Shown piece by piece: positions 1 through 5,080 of a stretch of 43,767 nt of DNA (its first letter is position 1; the number at the start of each line of letters is the position of its first letter). The position numbers and the translations under genes are program-made. A model generated the notes under the pieces. It made no database searches and was not told the DNA's origin. It worked only from the letters and a program-made list of their open reading frames with translations. The DNA is from Cytophagales bacterium (GTDB taxonomy: Bacteria > Bacteroidota > Bacteroidia > Cytophagales > Spirosomataceae). The DNA is taken from contig RDXN01000080.1 of the NCBI GenBank assembly GCA_004292855.1, positions 1 through 43,767 on the forward strand, given 5' to 3'.

Positions 1-1
1 C

Positions 2-79
2 GATGCTCATGGGTCGGGGGTGAAGAAATGGGCATTTCAACACTACGACCCTTTTGTCATTCTACCAAATCTAACCTAA
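2..79 (+). CDS. C-terminal end of an unidentified protein (partial)
   Basis: An open frame runs from the left edge of the window to a TAA at 77-79 and encodes the last 25 residues of a protein. The peptide is rich in His, Lys and aromatics (HGSGVKKW, then QHYDPF). No family can be named from this fragment. It points in the same direction as the next two small genes and would belong to the same possible element to the left of tRNA-Leu. It could be chance open frame, since nothing upstream is visible. Confidence 0.4.
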   Translation, partial: DAHGSGVKKWAFQHYDPFVILPNLT

Positions 80-150
80 AGTACTGCTCGGACTATTGAA
101 TATCAGCACATTAAAATATTTCAAAGGCATAAAATTAATGTCTCTTTTTC

Positions 151-181
151 TTGTGTATATTATGCACAACACCTATCTTTA
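151..181 (+). promoter_or_regulatory. Putative Bacteroidota-type promoter
   Basis: TTG at 151-153 and TATCTTTA at 174-181 resemble the -33/-7 pattern (TTG, TAnnTTTG) with a 20-nt spacer. The last base of the -7 box deviates. Transcription would start about 30 nt before the ATG at 217. Confidence 0.35.
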
Positions 182-216
182 TAGAGTAATTCAATCATCA
201 GATAACAAAACGGAAT

Positions 217-615
217 ATGAAAACTTTCAGCCAATTTCCCTGCAACGGGCAACCTGCTTACACTCAGTTGATGAAATACCTCACGTTGGTACGTGATTAT
301 AATGCTGATGCTATTGGCAAAGTAGGGACAATAGATATTGTGACGGACACCTACAAGGAGTTCTACAACTATTTAAACGAACTTGTACCCCGTGAACAAT
401 GGATGCCTTTTCTGTTAACTTACTGTAAAGACCTGTGCAAGCAGTTGGGCAGAAAGGAGGTAGAGGTTGACATAGCTCTACGCACAGTCGAATTTGCCGT
501 AATTGCCCAAAGAGTACATGAAGGGCGATTGGTTGGCGGCTGGTGGGGCTATGAAGGAGCCAGTGGTAAAGGAAGGAATACGGCTCTACGGATGGATAAA
601 GGTCAGCAAGGATAG
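217..615 (+). CDS. Hypothetical protein, 132 aa
   Basis: I do not recognise this family. The ATG at 217 follows a promoter-like sequence at 151-181, and the frame ends in TAG at 613-615. The protein is soluble, with no signal peptide or membrane segment. The first 100 residues look helical with many aromatics (a stretch ending near EQWMPFLL). The last 30 residues are Gly-rich and basic (GGWWGYEG, then SGKGRN), which suggests a disordered tail. It sits upstream of a small helix-turn-helix-like gene and, further on, the 3' side of tRNA-Leu, so a role in an integrated element is possible. That is inference from position only. Confidence 0.55.
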   Translation: MKTFSQFPCNGQPAYTQLMKYLTLVRDYNADAIGKVGTIDIVTDTYKEFYNYLNELVPREQWMPFLLTYCKDLCKQLGRKEVEVDIALRTVEFAVIAQRVHEGRLVGGWWGYEGASGKGRNTALRMDKGQQG

Positions 616-646
616 ACCTATCGGATAAAGTTTGGATTCAAAAATC

Positions 647-669
647 AGGGTGGGCAGATTGCCTACCCT
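647..669. terminator. Stem-loop between two small genes
   Basis: Two 10-nt arms, AGGGTGGGCA and TGCCTACCCT, pair with one G-T wobble around a 3-nt loop and are followed by a short pyrimidine stretch. It lies after the stop at 615 and before the ATG at 695. It could be a weak terminator or processing site, and it argues that coding of the next gene starts at 695 rather than at the upstream TTG. Confidence 0.45.
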
Positions 670-694
670 TTCACTATTTAATCAAGCCTTGAAA

Positions 695-913
695 ATGAAT
701 GCCCCCCCAAATAGTGTTAAAATTTTCCTACAAGATGGAGTGGTACTCGATACCCTGGAATGGCTGACGATAAAACGTTACGCAGACCGTTACGGCCTAA
801 AGATGAATACAGTAACGAACTGGATCAGCCGAGGTATAATCCCCGTTGATTGTGTTGTGACAATTCATGAGCTAAACGACATGAGGTTGATAAAAAACCA
901 GCCTTACAGGTGA
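695..913 (+). CDS. Small helix-turn-helix-like protein, 72 aa (excisionase-like?)
   Basis: The C-terminal half reads like a MerR/excisionase-type winged helix-turn-helix: a 'TIKRYADRYGL' first helix, a 'NTVTNWISRG' recognition helix, then a short hydrophobic wing. This is the usual plan of phage and integrative-element excisionases and of small regulators that choose a site by one HTH. I chose ATG 695. An in-frame TTG at 632 would add 21 residues, but a stem-loop at 647-669 occupies that stretch. The gene is followed by a strong terminator at 948-978. The nearby tRNA-Leu 3' end fits an excisionase at an element edge, but no integrase is in the window, so the role is unproven. Confidence 0.55.
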   Translation: MNAPPNSVKIFLQDGVVLDTLEWLTIKRYADRYGLKMNTVTNWISRGIIPVDCVVTIHELNDMRLIKNQPYR

Positions 914-947
914 AATATACTTCGTGTATGTTCTTGTGAAAGTTAGA

Positions 948-978
948 AGGCCCGACGTCTTTGATGTCGGGCCTTTTT
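948..978 (+). terminator. Rho-independent terminator
   Basis: A 9-bp perfect GC-rich stem, AGGCCCGAC with GTCGGGCCT, around a 9-nt loop is followed by TTTTTG. It closes the small-gene cluster 35 nt after the stop at 913. Confidence 0.85.
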
Positions 979-1080
979 GTGTAGCTCACAATGCACTAGA
1001 TCGTATTCACGATAAGGACATTTTACGGGACGAATTAGCGCATTTAAACGGATGTTGTACCTAGCGTTGTACCTGACAAC

Positions 1081-1114
1081 AAAAAAGCCTGTCAGAAACA
1101 AGATCTAACAGGCT
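1081..1114 (-). terminator. Terminator of tRNA-Leu
   Basis: On the minus strand AGCCTGT and ACAGGCT form a 7-bp stem followed by a run of six T. It lies 20 nt past the 3' end of tRNA-Leu. Confidence 0.75.
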
Positions 1115-1133
1115 GATTGTTAACTACTTAGAG

Positions 1134-1215
1134 TGACCACGGGGAGACTCGAACTCCCATGCCTTGCAGCACCACCCCCTCAAGATGGCGTGTCTACCAG
1201 TTTCACCACGTGGCC
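1134..1215 (-). tRNA. tRNA-Leu (anticodon GAG)
   Basis: The acceptor arms GGCCACG and CGTGGTC pair with one G-U. The anticodon stem CCATC/GGTGG encloses the loop TTGAGGG, giving anticodon GAG, which reads CUC and CUU. The T arm carries the canonical GTTCGAG. There is a long variable region, as expected for a class II leucine tRNA. The discriminator base is A, and CCA is not encoded. A near-perfect promoter lies just upstream (1233-1263) and a terminator downstream. The 3' side faces a possible integrated element. Confidence 0.95.
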
Positions 1216-1232
1216 ATTTAATTGAATCGGGT

Positions 1233-1263
1233 GCAAAGGTACGTATTTGGGTTTCTCGTGCAA
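1233..1263 (-). promoter_or_regulatory. Promoter of tRNA-Leu
   Basis: On the minus strand TTG (1261-1263), a 19-nt spacer and TACCTTTGC (1233-1241) match the Bacteroidota -33/-7 consensus TTG/TAnnTTTG exactly. Transcription would begin about 12 nt before the mature tRNA 5' end. Confidence 0.75.
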
Positions 1264-1368
1264 GTAGTTTCGCACAAAGTTTTTCAAAAAAAACTGGATA
1301 GAATAACCCGAAAACAGGCAAAAATTCGTACTTTTATCCTTCTAATTCAACTTAATACGCAGGCAATT

Positions 1369-1788
1369 ATGGCACTGGAAATAGTCGGAAAACTCATAAA
1401 AATTCTACCCGAGGTGTCGGGACAAAGTCAAAAAGGAGCCTGGAGCAAACAAGAATTTGTTCTGGAAACCCTTGAAGCTCAATACCCCAAGAAAGTGTGC
1501 CTAACTGCCTGGGGTGATAAAGTAGCTGACCTGAAGAGCTTTAACCTCGACGATACAATCAAGGCAACGTTCAGTGCGGAATCACGCGAGTATAACGAAC
1601 GTTGGTACACCGAACTCCGTGCGTTTCGCATCGAAGCTGGTGAAGGTGGCGGTGGAGGGGCTGCTCCAGCTTACTCCCGTCCGGCTCCCCAACAATCGTC
1701 TGCACCGGCAGCCCAAACGCGTTCAGCTTCGTCGCCCATGCCGTTTAGCTCCTCGTTTGATGAAGAGACGAACGACTTGCCGTTCTAA
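1369..1788 (+). CDS. DUF3127 domain protein (OB-fold-like), 139 aa
   Basis: The N-terminal 85 residues match the DUF3127 family of Bacteroidota: IVGKLIKILPEVSG, then a KQEFVLET strand, a CLTAWGDK strand, and a final aromatic strand near YTELRAFRI. The family is small and predicted to have a single-strand-DNA-binding-like OB fold. Its cellular role is not established. Residues about 90-125 are a Gly/Ala/Pro/Gln/Ser linker. The protein ends in an acidic tip, DEETNDLPF, very like the C-terminal peptide of single-strand DNA-binding protein. ATG 1369 is chosen because the domain begins there; an upstream in-frame start at 1222 overlaps the tRNA promoter. The gene is monocistronic and converges on the next one. 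Confidence 0.85.
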   Translation: MALEIVGKLIKILPEVSGQSQKGAWSKQEFVLETLEAQYPKKVCLTAWGDKVADLKSFNLDDTIKATFSAESREYNERWYTELRAFRIEAGEGGGGGAAPAYSRPAPQQSSAPAAQTRSASSPMPFSSSFDEETNDLPF

Positions 1789-1814
1789 TAAGTCTTATTG
1801 ATTCGTTTGTAGCC

Positions 1815-1845
1815 GTGCGCAGTGTTATTAATTAACATTGCGCAC
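1815..1845. terminator. Bidirectional hairpin between convergent genes
   Basis: Two 13-nt arms (1815-1827 and 1833-1845, starting GTGCGCA and ending TGCGCAC) pair with one G-T wobble around a 5-nt loop. It lies between the stop at 1788 and the stop of the minus-strand gene at 1847. No long T run follows on either side. Confidence 0.6.
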
Positions 1846-1846
1846 T

Positions 1847-2986
1847 TCACTTATAATAGCCCCATACCTCACGCGCCATACTAATTGGCTTCTTGACTTC
1901 GATAGAGACAATTAACTCGTCTAAAAGAGTACGTCCCTCCAGCCGCGATTCGTCAAGCTTATTGATCGGCTGATACACTTTACCGCGATCTTTCTGGTTT
2001 GCAAATGTAAACGCTACTGGTAATACGTAACGCCCAGCGTACTCTGGCCTAAGTTGAACGTATTTTTTCATGCCTTGTAGCACACTTAAATCGAAATTAT
2101 AGCCCACATTACTCGGGCTTAGCAGTTCAACATGTTGTATCTGTCCAGTAGAGGATACCTCGAAACCAACATACACTCTGGCGTATAGCTGATTGAGCCA
2201 ACCCTGGCTCGGGTACAATATAGTTTCGTGCAAGAATTGTGTAAAAACTGGCTCCACGCTCAATGCTGGCTTGGTCTTGCGATCCTCAACGACCAACTCG
2301 TCGAAATAAGTTAGAACCCGAGTCACTTCCTCTAAGGATAACTTTTCGACTTTGATAAAATCATTGATTTGCTCGGCATGCTCGAACAACACACGGACAA
2401 GCGAGCGTTTGGTTGGCTCAATAAATTCGGGCCGGGCGTCACCCTTCCGTATTAGATAAACTTCTTTTTGAGCATAATAACCGGCGAACTCACCCACTTT
2501 GTTGTAGCCGTTCGAAACCTGCGTGTCCGTTCTGAGCACCTTTCGCGAGGTGCGTTGCAATTGAGTGGGGCCGTCATGTGCGATGGTTGCGTAGAGATGA
2601 CTTTTCTCACCCATAAATCCAATTGGCTGTTTATAGTAGCGAAGGCCTTTAATTTCAAACGTATAGGGCGCAATATGATTCGCCGTTAAATCGCCATTTA
2701 ACCGACACAGCAGGTCGTTACTCACCATGTCGAATGCCAATTCGCAGGCAAGCTCCTGACTGCCGGGGTCCATCTGAATGGTGCCTTTCTCCCAGATTGG
2801 ATAACTCAGGTAGCGAGTACCCGCGAGACGATATTGCCGGTTTGTGTTGCTCGAATTGTCGTAACTGTCGCAGGTGGTGACTACCTGACCATTGGCCTCA
2901 ACAGAAACGGTACAACGGTCTGTTGGTGATTGTGCGGATGCTATTCGATAAGAACATACGATAAGCGTTAGGATATAGCGATTCAT
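1847..2986 (-). CDS. Secreted protein with TonB C-terminal-like domain, 379 aa
   Basis: The protein starts with a signal peptide (ILTLIVCSYRIASAQ, cleavage likely after ASA). The N-terminal 200 residues have no family I recognise; they include repeated short strands and may resemble MORN-type repeats only loosely. Residues about 260-330 look like the energy-transducer TonB C-terminal domain: 'LYARVYVGFEVSSTGQI', then 'VELLSPSNVGYNFD' and 'PVAFTF'. In Bacteroidota this domain is common in periplasmic proteins unrelated to iron transport. A good promoter lies at 3051-3079, leaving a 58-nt leader. The gene converges with the DUF3127 gene. Function unknown. Confidence 0.75.
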   Translation of the reverse strand: MNRYILTLIVCSYRIASAQSPTDRCTVSVEANGQVVTTCDSYDNSSNTNRQYRLAGTRYLSYPIWEKGTIQMDPGSQELACELAFDMVSNDLLCRLNGDLTANHIAPYTFEIKGLRYYKQPIGFMGEKSHLYATIAHDGPTQLQRTSRKVLRTDTQVSNGYNKVGEFAGYYAQKEVYLIRKGDARPEFIEPTKRSLVRVLFEHAEQINDFIKVEKLSLEEVTRVLTYFDELVVEDRKTKPALSVEPVFTQFLHETILYPSQGWLNQLYARVYVGFEVSSTGQIQHVELLSPSNVGYNFDLSVLQGMKKYVQLRPEYAGRYVLPVAFTFANQKDRGKVYQPINKLDESRLEGRTLLDELIVSIEVKKPISMAREVWGYYK

Positions 2987-3050
2987 ATCTGTTTTCGGTT
3001 GACTGTTGGATGGGAGACCGCAAAAATGCGGGAGCGAAACTCTCAGTAAA

Positions 3051-3079
3051 CAAAACTATAATAAATTCGAATTGTACAA
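3051..3079 (-). promoter_or_regulatory. Promoter of the TonB-domain gene with palindrome at -33
   Basis: On the minus strand TTG (3077-3079), an 18-nt spacer and TAGTTTTG (3051-3058) match the Bacteroidota consensus. The -33 element sits inside a perfect 12-nt palindrome, AATTGTACAATT (3070-3081), which could be an operator. Confidence 0.65.
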
Positions 3080-3103
3080 TTTTTGTGTATGTACGTAGCA
3101 ACG

Positions 3104-3130
3104 AAAAAAGCCTCGACACTGTCGGGGCTT
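3104..3130 (-). terminator. Terminator of the tRNA-Lys genes
   Basis: Reading the minus strand, AGCCCCGACA and TGTCGAGGCT pair with one G-U around a short loop and are followed by six T, 12 nt past the tRNA. Confidence 0.8.
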
Positions 3131-3141
3131 CTTATTCTTTG

Positions 3142-3214
3142 TGATCCGGCTGGGATTCGAACCCAGGACCCATACATTAAAAGTGTATTGCTCTACCAGC
3201 TGAGCTACCAGATC
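3142..3214 (-). tRNA. tRNA-Lys (anticodon TTT), copy 1
   Basis: A 73-nt cloverleaf: acceptor arms GATCTGG/CCGGATC, D arm with AGCTCAG...GGTAGAGCA, anticodon TTT in loop CTTTTAA, and T arm with GTTCGAATC. CCA is not encoded. It is identical to the copy at 3311-3383, and both are probably made from one transcript starting near 3430, with the terminator at 3104-3130. Confidence 0.96.
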
Positions 3215-3217
3215 GAA

Positions 3218-3304
3218 CAGATGGCAGTGAGCAATGAACAGCCAACAGTAAATGAAAACTAGAATCAGTATTGCTGTTGGCTGTTCACTGATCGCTGCTA
3301 TCTG
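3218..3304. repeat. Imperfect long hairpin between the tRNA-Lys copies
   Basis: A 34-nt arm (3218-3251) pairs with 3271-3304: 29 of 34 positions are Watson-Crick and three more are G-T wobbles. The core word TGAACAGCCAACAG is exact. Within the tRNA transcript it would fold into a stem separating the two tRNAs. It belongs to the class of word-rich hairpins seen at gene ends in this window. Confidence 0.8.
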
Positions 3305-3310
3305 TCTTTG

Positions 3311-3383
3311 TGATCCGGCTGGGATTCGAACCCAGGACCCATACATTAAAAGTGTATTGCTCTACCAGCTGAGCTACCAGATC
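3311..3383 (-). tRNA. tRNA-Lys (anticodon TTT), copy 2
   Basis: Base-for-base identical to the tRNA-Lys at 3142-3214, with anticodon TTT and no encoded CCA. A promoter at 3437-3468 precedes it. Tandem identical copies suggest a recent duplication or conversion. Confidence 0.96.
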
Positions 3384-3386
3384 GAC

Positions 3387-3395
3387 TATTTTTGC
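3387..3395 (+). promoter_or_regulatory. -7 element for the TPR/SH3 gene
   Basis: TATTTTTGC matches TAnnTTTG exactly, just outside the 5' end of tRNA-Lys copy 2. No TTG lies at 17-23 nt spacing. Transcription would start near 3401, consistent with a coding start at 3445 or 3463. Confidence 0.45.
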
Positions 3396-3436
3396 ACGTA
3401 TGTCAGCGGTTTTAAGCCGCTTTCCAAAATCGTGGT

Positions 3437-3468
3437 GCAAAAGTATGTCTCTTTTTGATTCAATGCAA
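3437..3468 (-). promoter_or_regulatory. Promoter of the tRNA-Lys pair
   Basis: On the minus strand TTG (3466-3468), a 20-nt spacer and TACTTTTGC (3437-3445) match the consensus. It lies over the start codon region of the opposite-strand TPR/SH3 gene, so the two transcripts overlap for about 30 nt. Confidence 0.65.
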
Positions 3469-4188
3469 GCCCTCGTTCTTAAAAAAAGCCTATTTATCGG
3501 TTTTTTTCTAGGTAGTATGGCTCTAACCGGACGGGCCGCTGTCGACCTAAAACGGGCCGATTCGCTCTTTGCAAAAGGGCGTCTCGACGATGCCGCGCTG
3601 CTCTATGAGGTGGCAATGGCTGAGGGTCAGATGGCTACCGATCCGGTACTGCTTAAAATGGCTTATATCGCCGAGCGCAACGGCGACCCGGCTCGGTTGC
3701 TTTACTTTTTACAAGTATTTTTTGAGCGACACCCGCAGGAAACCGTGCTGCGCAAAATGAATGAAGTGGCTCGGAGCAACAATTTGATCGGCTACGAAAC
3801 CGACGACCTTAATTATTTCTACCTGTTCTACAAACAGTATGGCATCTACCTGTTGCTGTTTCTGCTCGGACTGGGCGTTTATGTATTTGGGGTTCTTGTA
3901 CTAAAGATGACCCGCAAAGAGCCGTCTCCCGTTCGCCATAAATTGGTCGTGTTGGGGTATTTGTTCACGCTGTTGTTATTCGTAAACCTCCCCGAAGGCT
4001 ATCAATCCGGTATCACAAGCCGCGACCGGGTGTTACTCCGGCAGGGGCCATCGGCAGCCTCTCCCGTAACCGAAATCATAGGTCGTGGCCACAAGGTCAA
4101 TATTCTGGGTAGTGAAGACATATGGCTCCGCATCTTTTGGAACGATCAACTCTACTACATCCGAAAAGATCAGGTTTGGGTGATTTAA
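3445..4188 (+). CDS. TPR and SH3-like domain membrane protein, 247 aa (BatE-like)
   Basis: The order is: an N-terminal hydrophobic signal/anchor, a short TPR-like helical region ('ADSLFAKGRLDDAALLYEVA', then 'LKMAYIAERNGDPARLLYFL'), two membrane helices (IYLLLFLLGLGVYVFGVLVL and LVVLGYLFTLLLFVNL), and a C-terminal bacterial SH3-like domain ('RDRVLLRQGPSAASPVTEII', then 'IWLRIFWND'). This TPR-TM-SH3 plan resembles BatE of the Bacteroides aerotolerance (bat) loci, but no other bat gene is adjacent. An ATG at 3400 is excluded by the promoter position; 3463 is an alternative start. The stop codon lies inside the perfect palindrome at 4187-4251. Confidence 0.75.
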   Translation: MSLFDSMQALVLKKSLFIGFFLGSMALTGRAAVDLKRADSLFAKGRLDDAALLYEVAMAEGQMATDPVLLKMAYIAERNGDPARLLYFLQVFFERHPQETVLRKMNEVARSNNLIGYETDDLNYFYLFYKQYGIYLLLFLLGLGVYVFGVLVLKMTRKEPSPVRHKLVVLGYLFTLLLFVNLPEGYQSGITSRDRVLLRQGPSAASPVTEIIGRGHKVNILGSEDIWLRIFWNDQLYYIRKDQVWVI

Positions 4189-4251
4189 AAATGCATAATG
4201 CATAATGATGAATGCGTATTACGCATTCATCATTATGCATTATGCATTTTT
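4187..4251. repeat. Perfect 65-nt palindrome spanning two stop codons
   Basis: Arms 4187-4218 and 4220-4251 are exact reverse complements (32 of 32) around one central base. They are built from repeats of the word ATGCATAATG. The palindrome contains the stop codon of the plus gene ending at 4188 and encodes the last residues (MHNA) plus stop of the minus gene ending at 4233. The outer ends give U-runs on both strands, so it can terminate both transcripts. Confidence 0.95.
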
Positions 4252-5054
4252 AACGGTGAATCTTTCTCTTTCGCCAGCGTATTGTACACGAGCCGGTCGG
4301 TGAGGCCGGGGAAGAGCTTGTTGAGGAAAACGGTGAGCTTGCCCTGCGTGGTTAGAATGAGTTCGCGTTTGCGTTTTTTGACTGCTTTTACAATGTGGTC
4401 GGCGCATTCCTCGGCGGTCATCATGTTCGTCTCGTCACGGACGCTCTCGCCTGCTTCGTTGCCACCTGCGTCCAGAGCTGCCACCCGAATGTTTGATGTT
4501 GTAAAACCCGGACAGGCCGTGAGCACGTGTACGCCCGAATGGAGCAGTTCCGTGCGTAAGGCTTCCAGAAAACCGTTCATGGCAAACTTAGAGGCCGAGT
4601 ACCCCGCCCGGACCGGAAGCCCGCGATACCCGGCAATGGACGAGATGCCGACAATGGACCCTTTGGTTTTCAGAATATGGGACAGGGCGTAACGCGTGGC
4701 ATACACGGTCCCCATAAAGTTAACGTCCATCACCTTGCGAAACACAGCCGGATCAGCCTCGGCTACCATCGAGCGCATCGTAATTCCCGCGTTGTTGATG
4801 AGTATATCGAGCCGACCATATTGAGCAACTGTCTGTTCGACAAGCTGTTGCATGTCGCTCTCAATGCTGACATCAGCACGAAGGGCCAAATTTGGAATAC
4901 CGGCCTGGGTGAGTTCCTGACTGACGGCGGTGAGGGCCTCGACTTTGCGGGCACAGATAACGATGGTGGCTCCTTCGCGGCCAAAAGCGAACGCTAGTGC
5001 CCGCCCAATTCCCGACGATGCGCCGGTGATAACGACTACTTTTTGCTGAAACAT
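4233..5054 (-). CDS. Short-chain dehydrogenase/reductase (SDR), 273 aa
   Basis: A classical SDR: the NAD(P)-binding TGASSGIG is at residues 10-17, NNAG at 87-90, the catalytic Ser near 139, and the YSASK motif gives Tyr152 and Lys156. A basic residue follows the first glycine motif and an Arg appears at the end of the second strand (ICAR), which favours NADP(H). The C-terminal 40 residues are Lys-rich with a hydrophobic stretch, as in membrane-associated DHRS7/11beta-HSD-like members. Substrate unknown. An in-frame ATG at 5072 would add six residues. The start is 27 nt after the stop of the CHU_C gene, so co-transcription is likely. The last four residues are supplied by the palindrome at 4187-4251. 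Confidence 0.9.
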   Translation of the reverse strand: MFQQKVVVITGASSGIGRALAFAFGREGATIVICARKVEALTAVSQELTQAGIPNLALRADVSIESDMQQLVEQTVAQYGRLDILINNAGITMRSMVAEADPAVFRKVMDVNFMGTVYATRYALSHILKTKGSIVGISSIAGYRGLPVRAGYSASKFAMNGFLEALRTELLHSGVHVLTACPGFTTSNIRVAALDAGGNEAGESVRDETNMMTAEECADHIVKAVKKRKRELILTTQGKLTVFLNKLFPGLTDRLVYNTLAKEKDSPLKMHNA

Positions 5055-5080
5055 ACCCGCAAAAGTAGTCATTTGCCGCG

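Noticed and set aside
96-296. 66-residue open frame near the left edge
   Set aside because: It overlaps the better-supported gene at 217-615 and contains the putative promoter of that gene.
3400-3444. Earlier ATG at 3400 for the TPR/SH3 protein
   Set aside because: It would sit at the predicted transcription start and would encode a peptide with no signal-like character.
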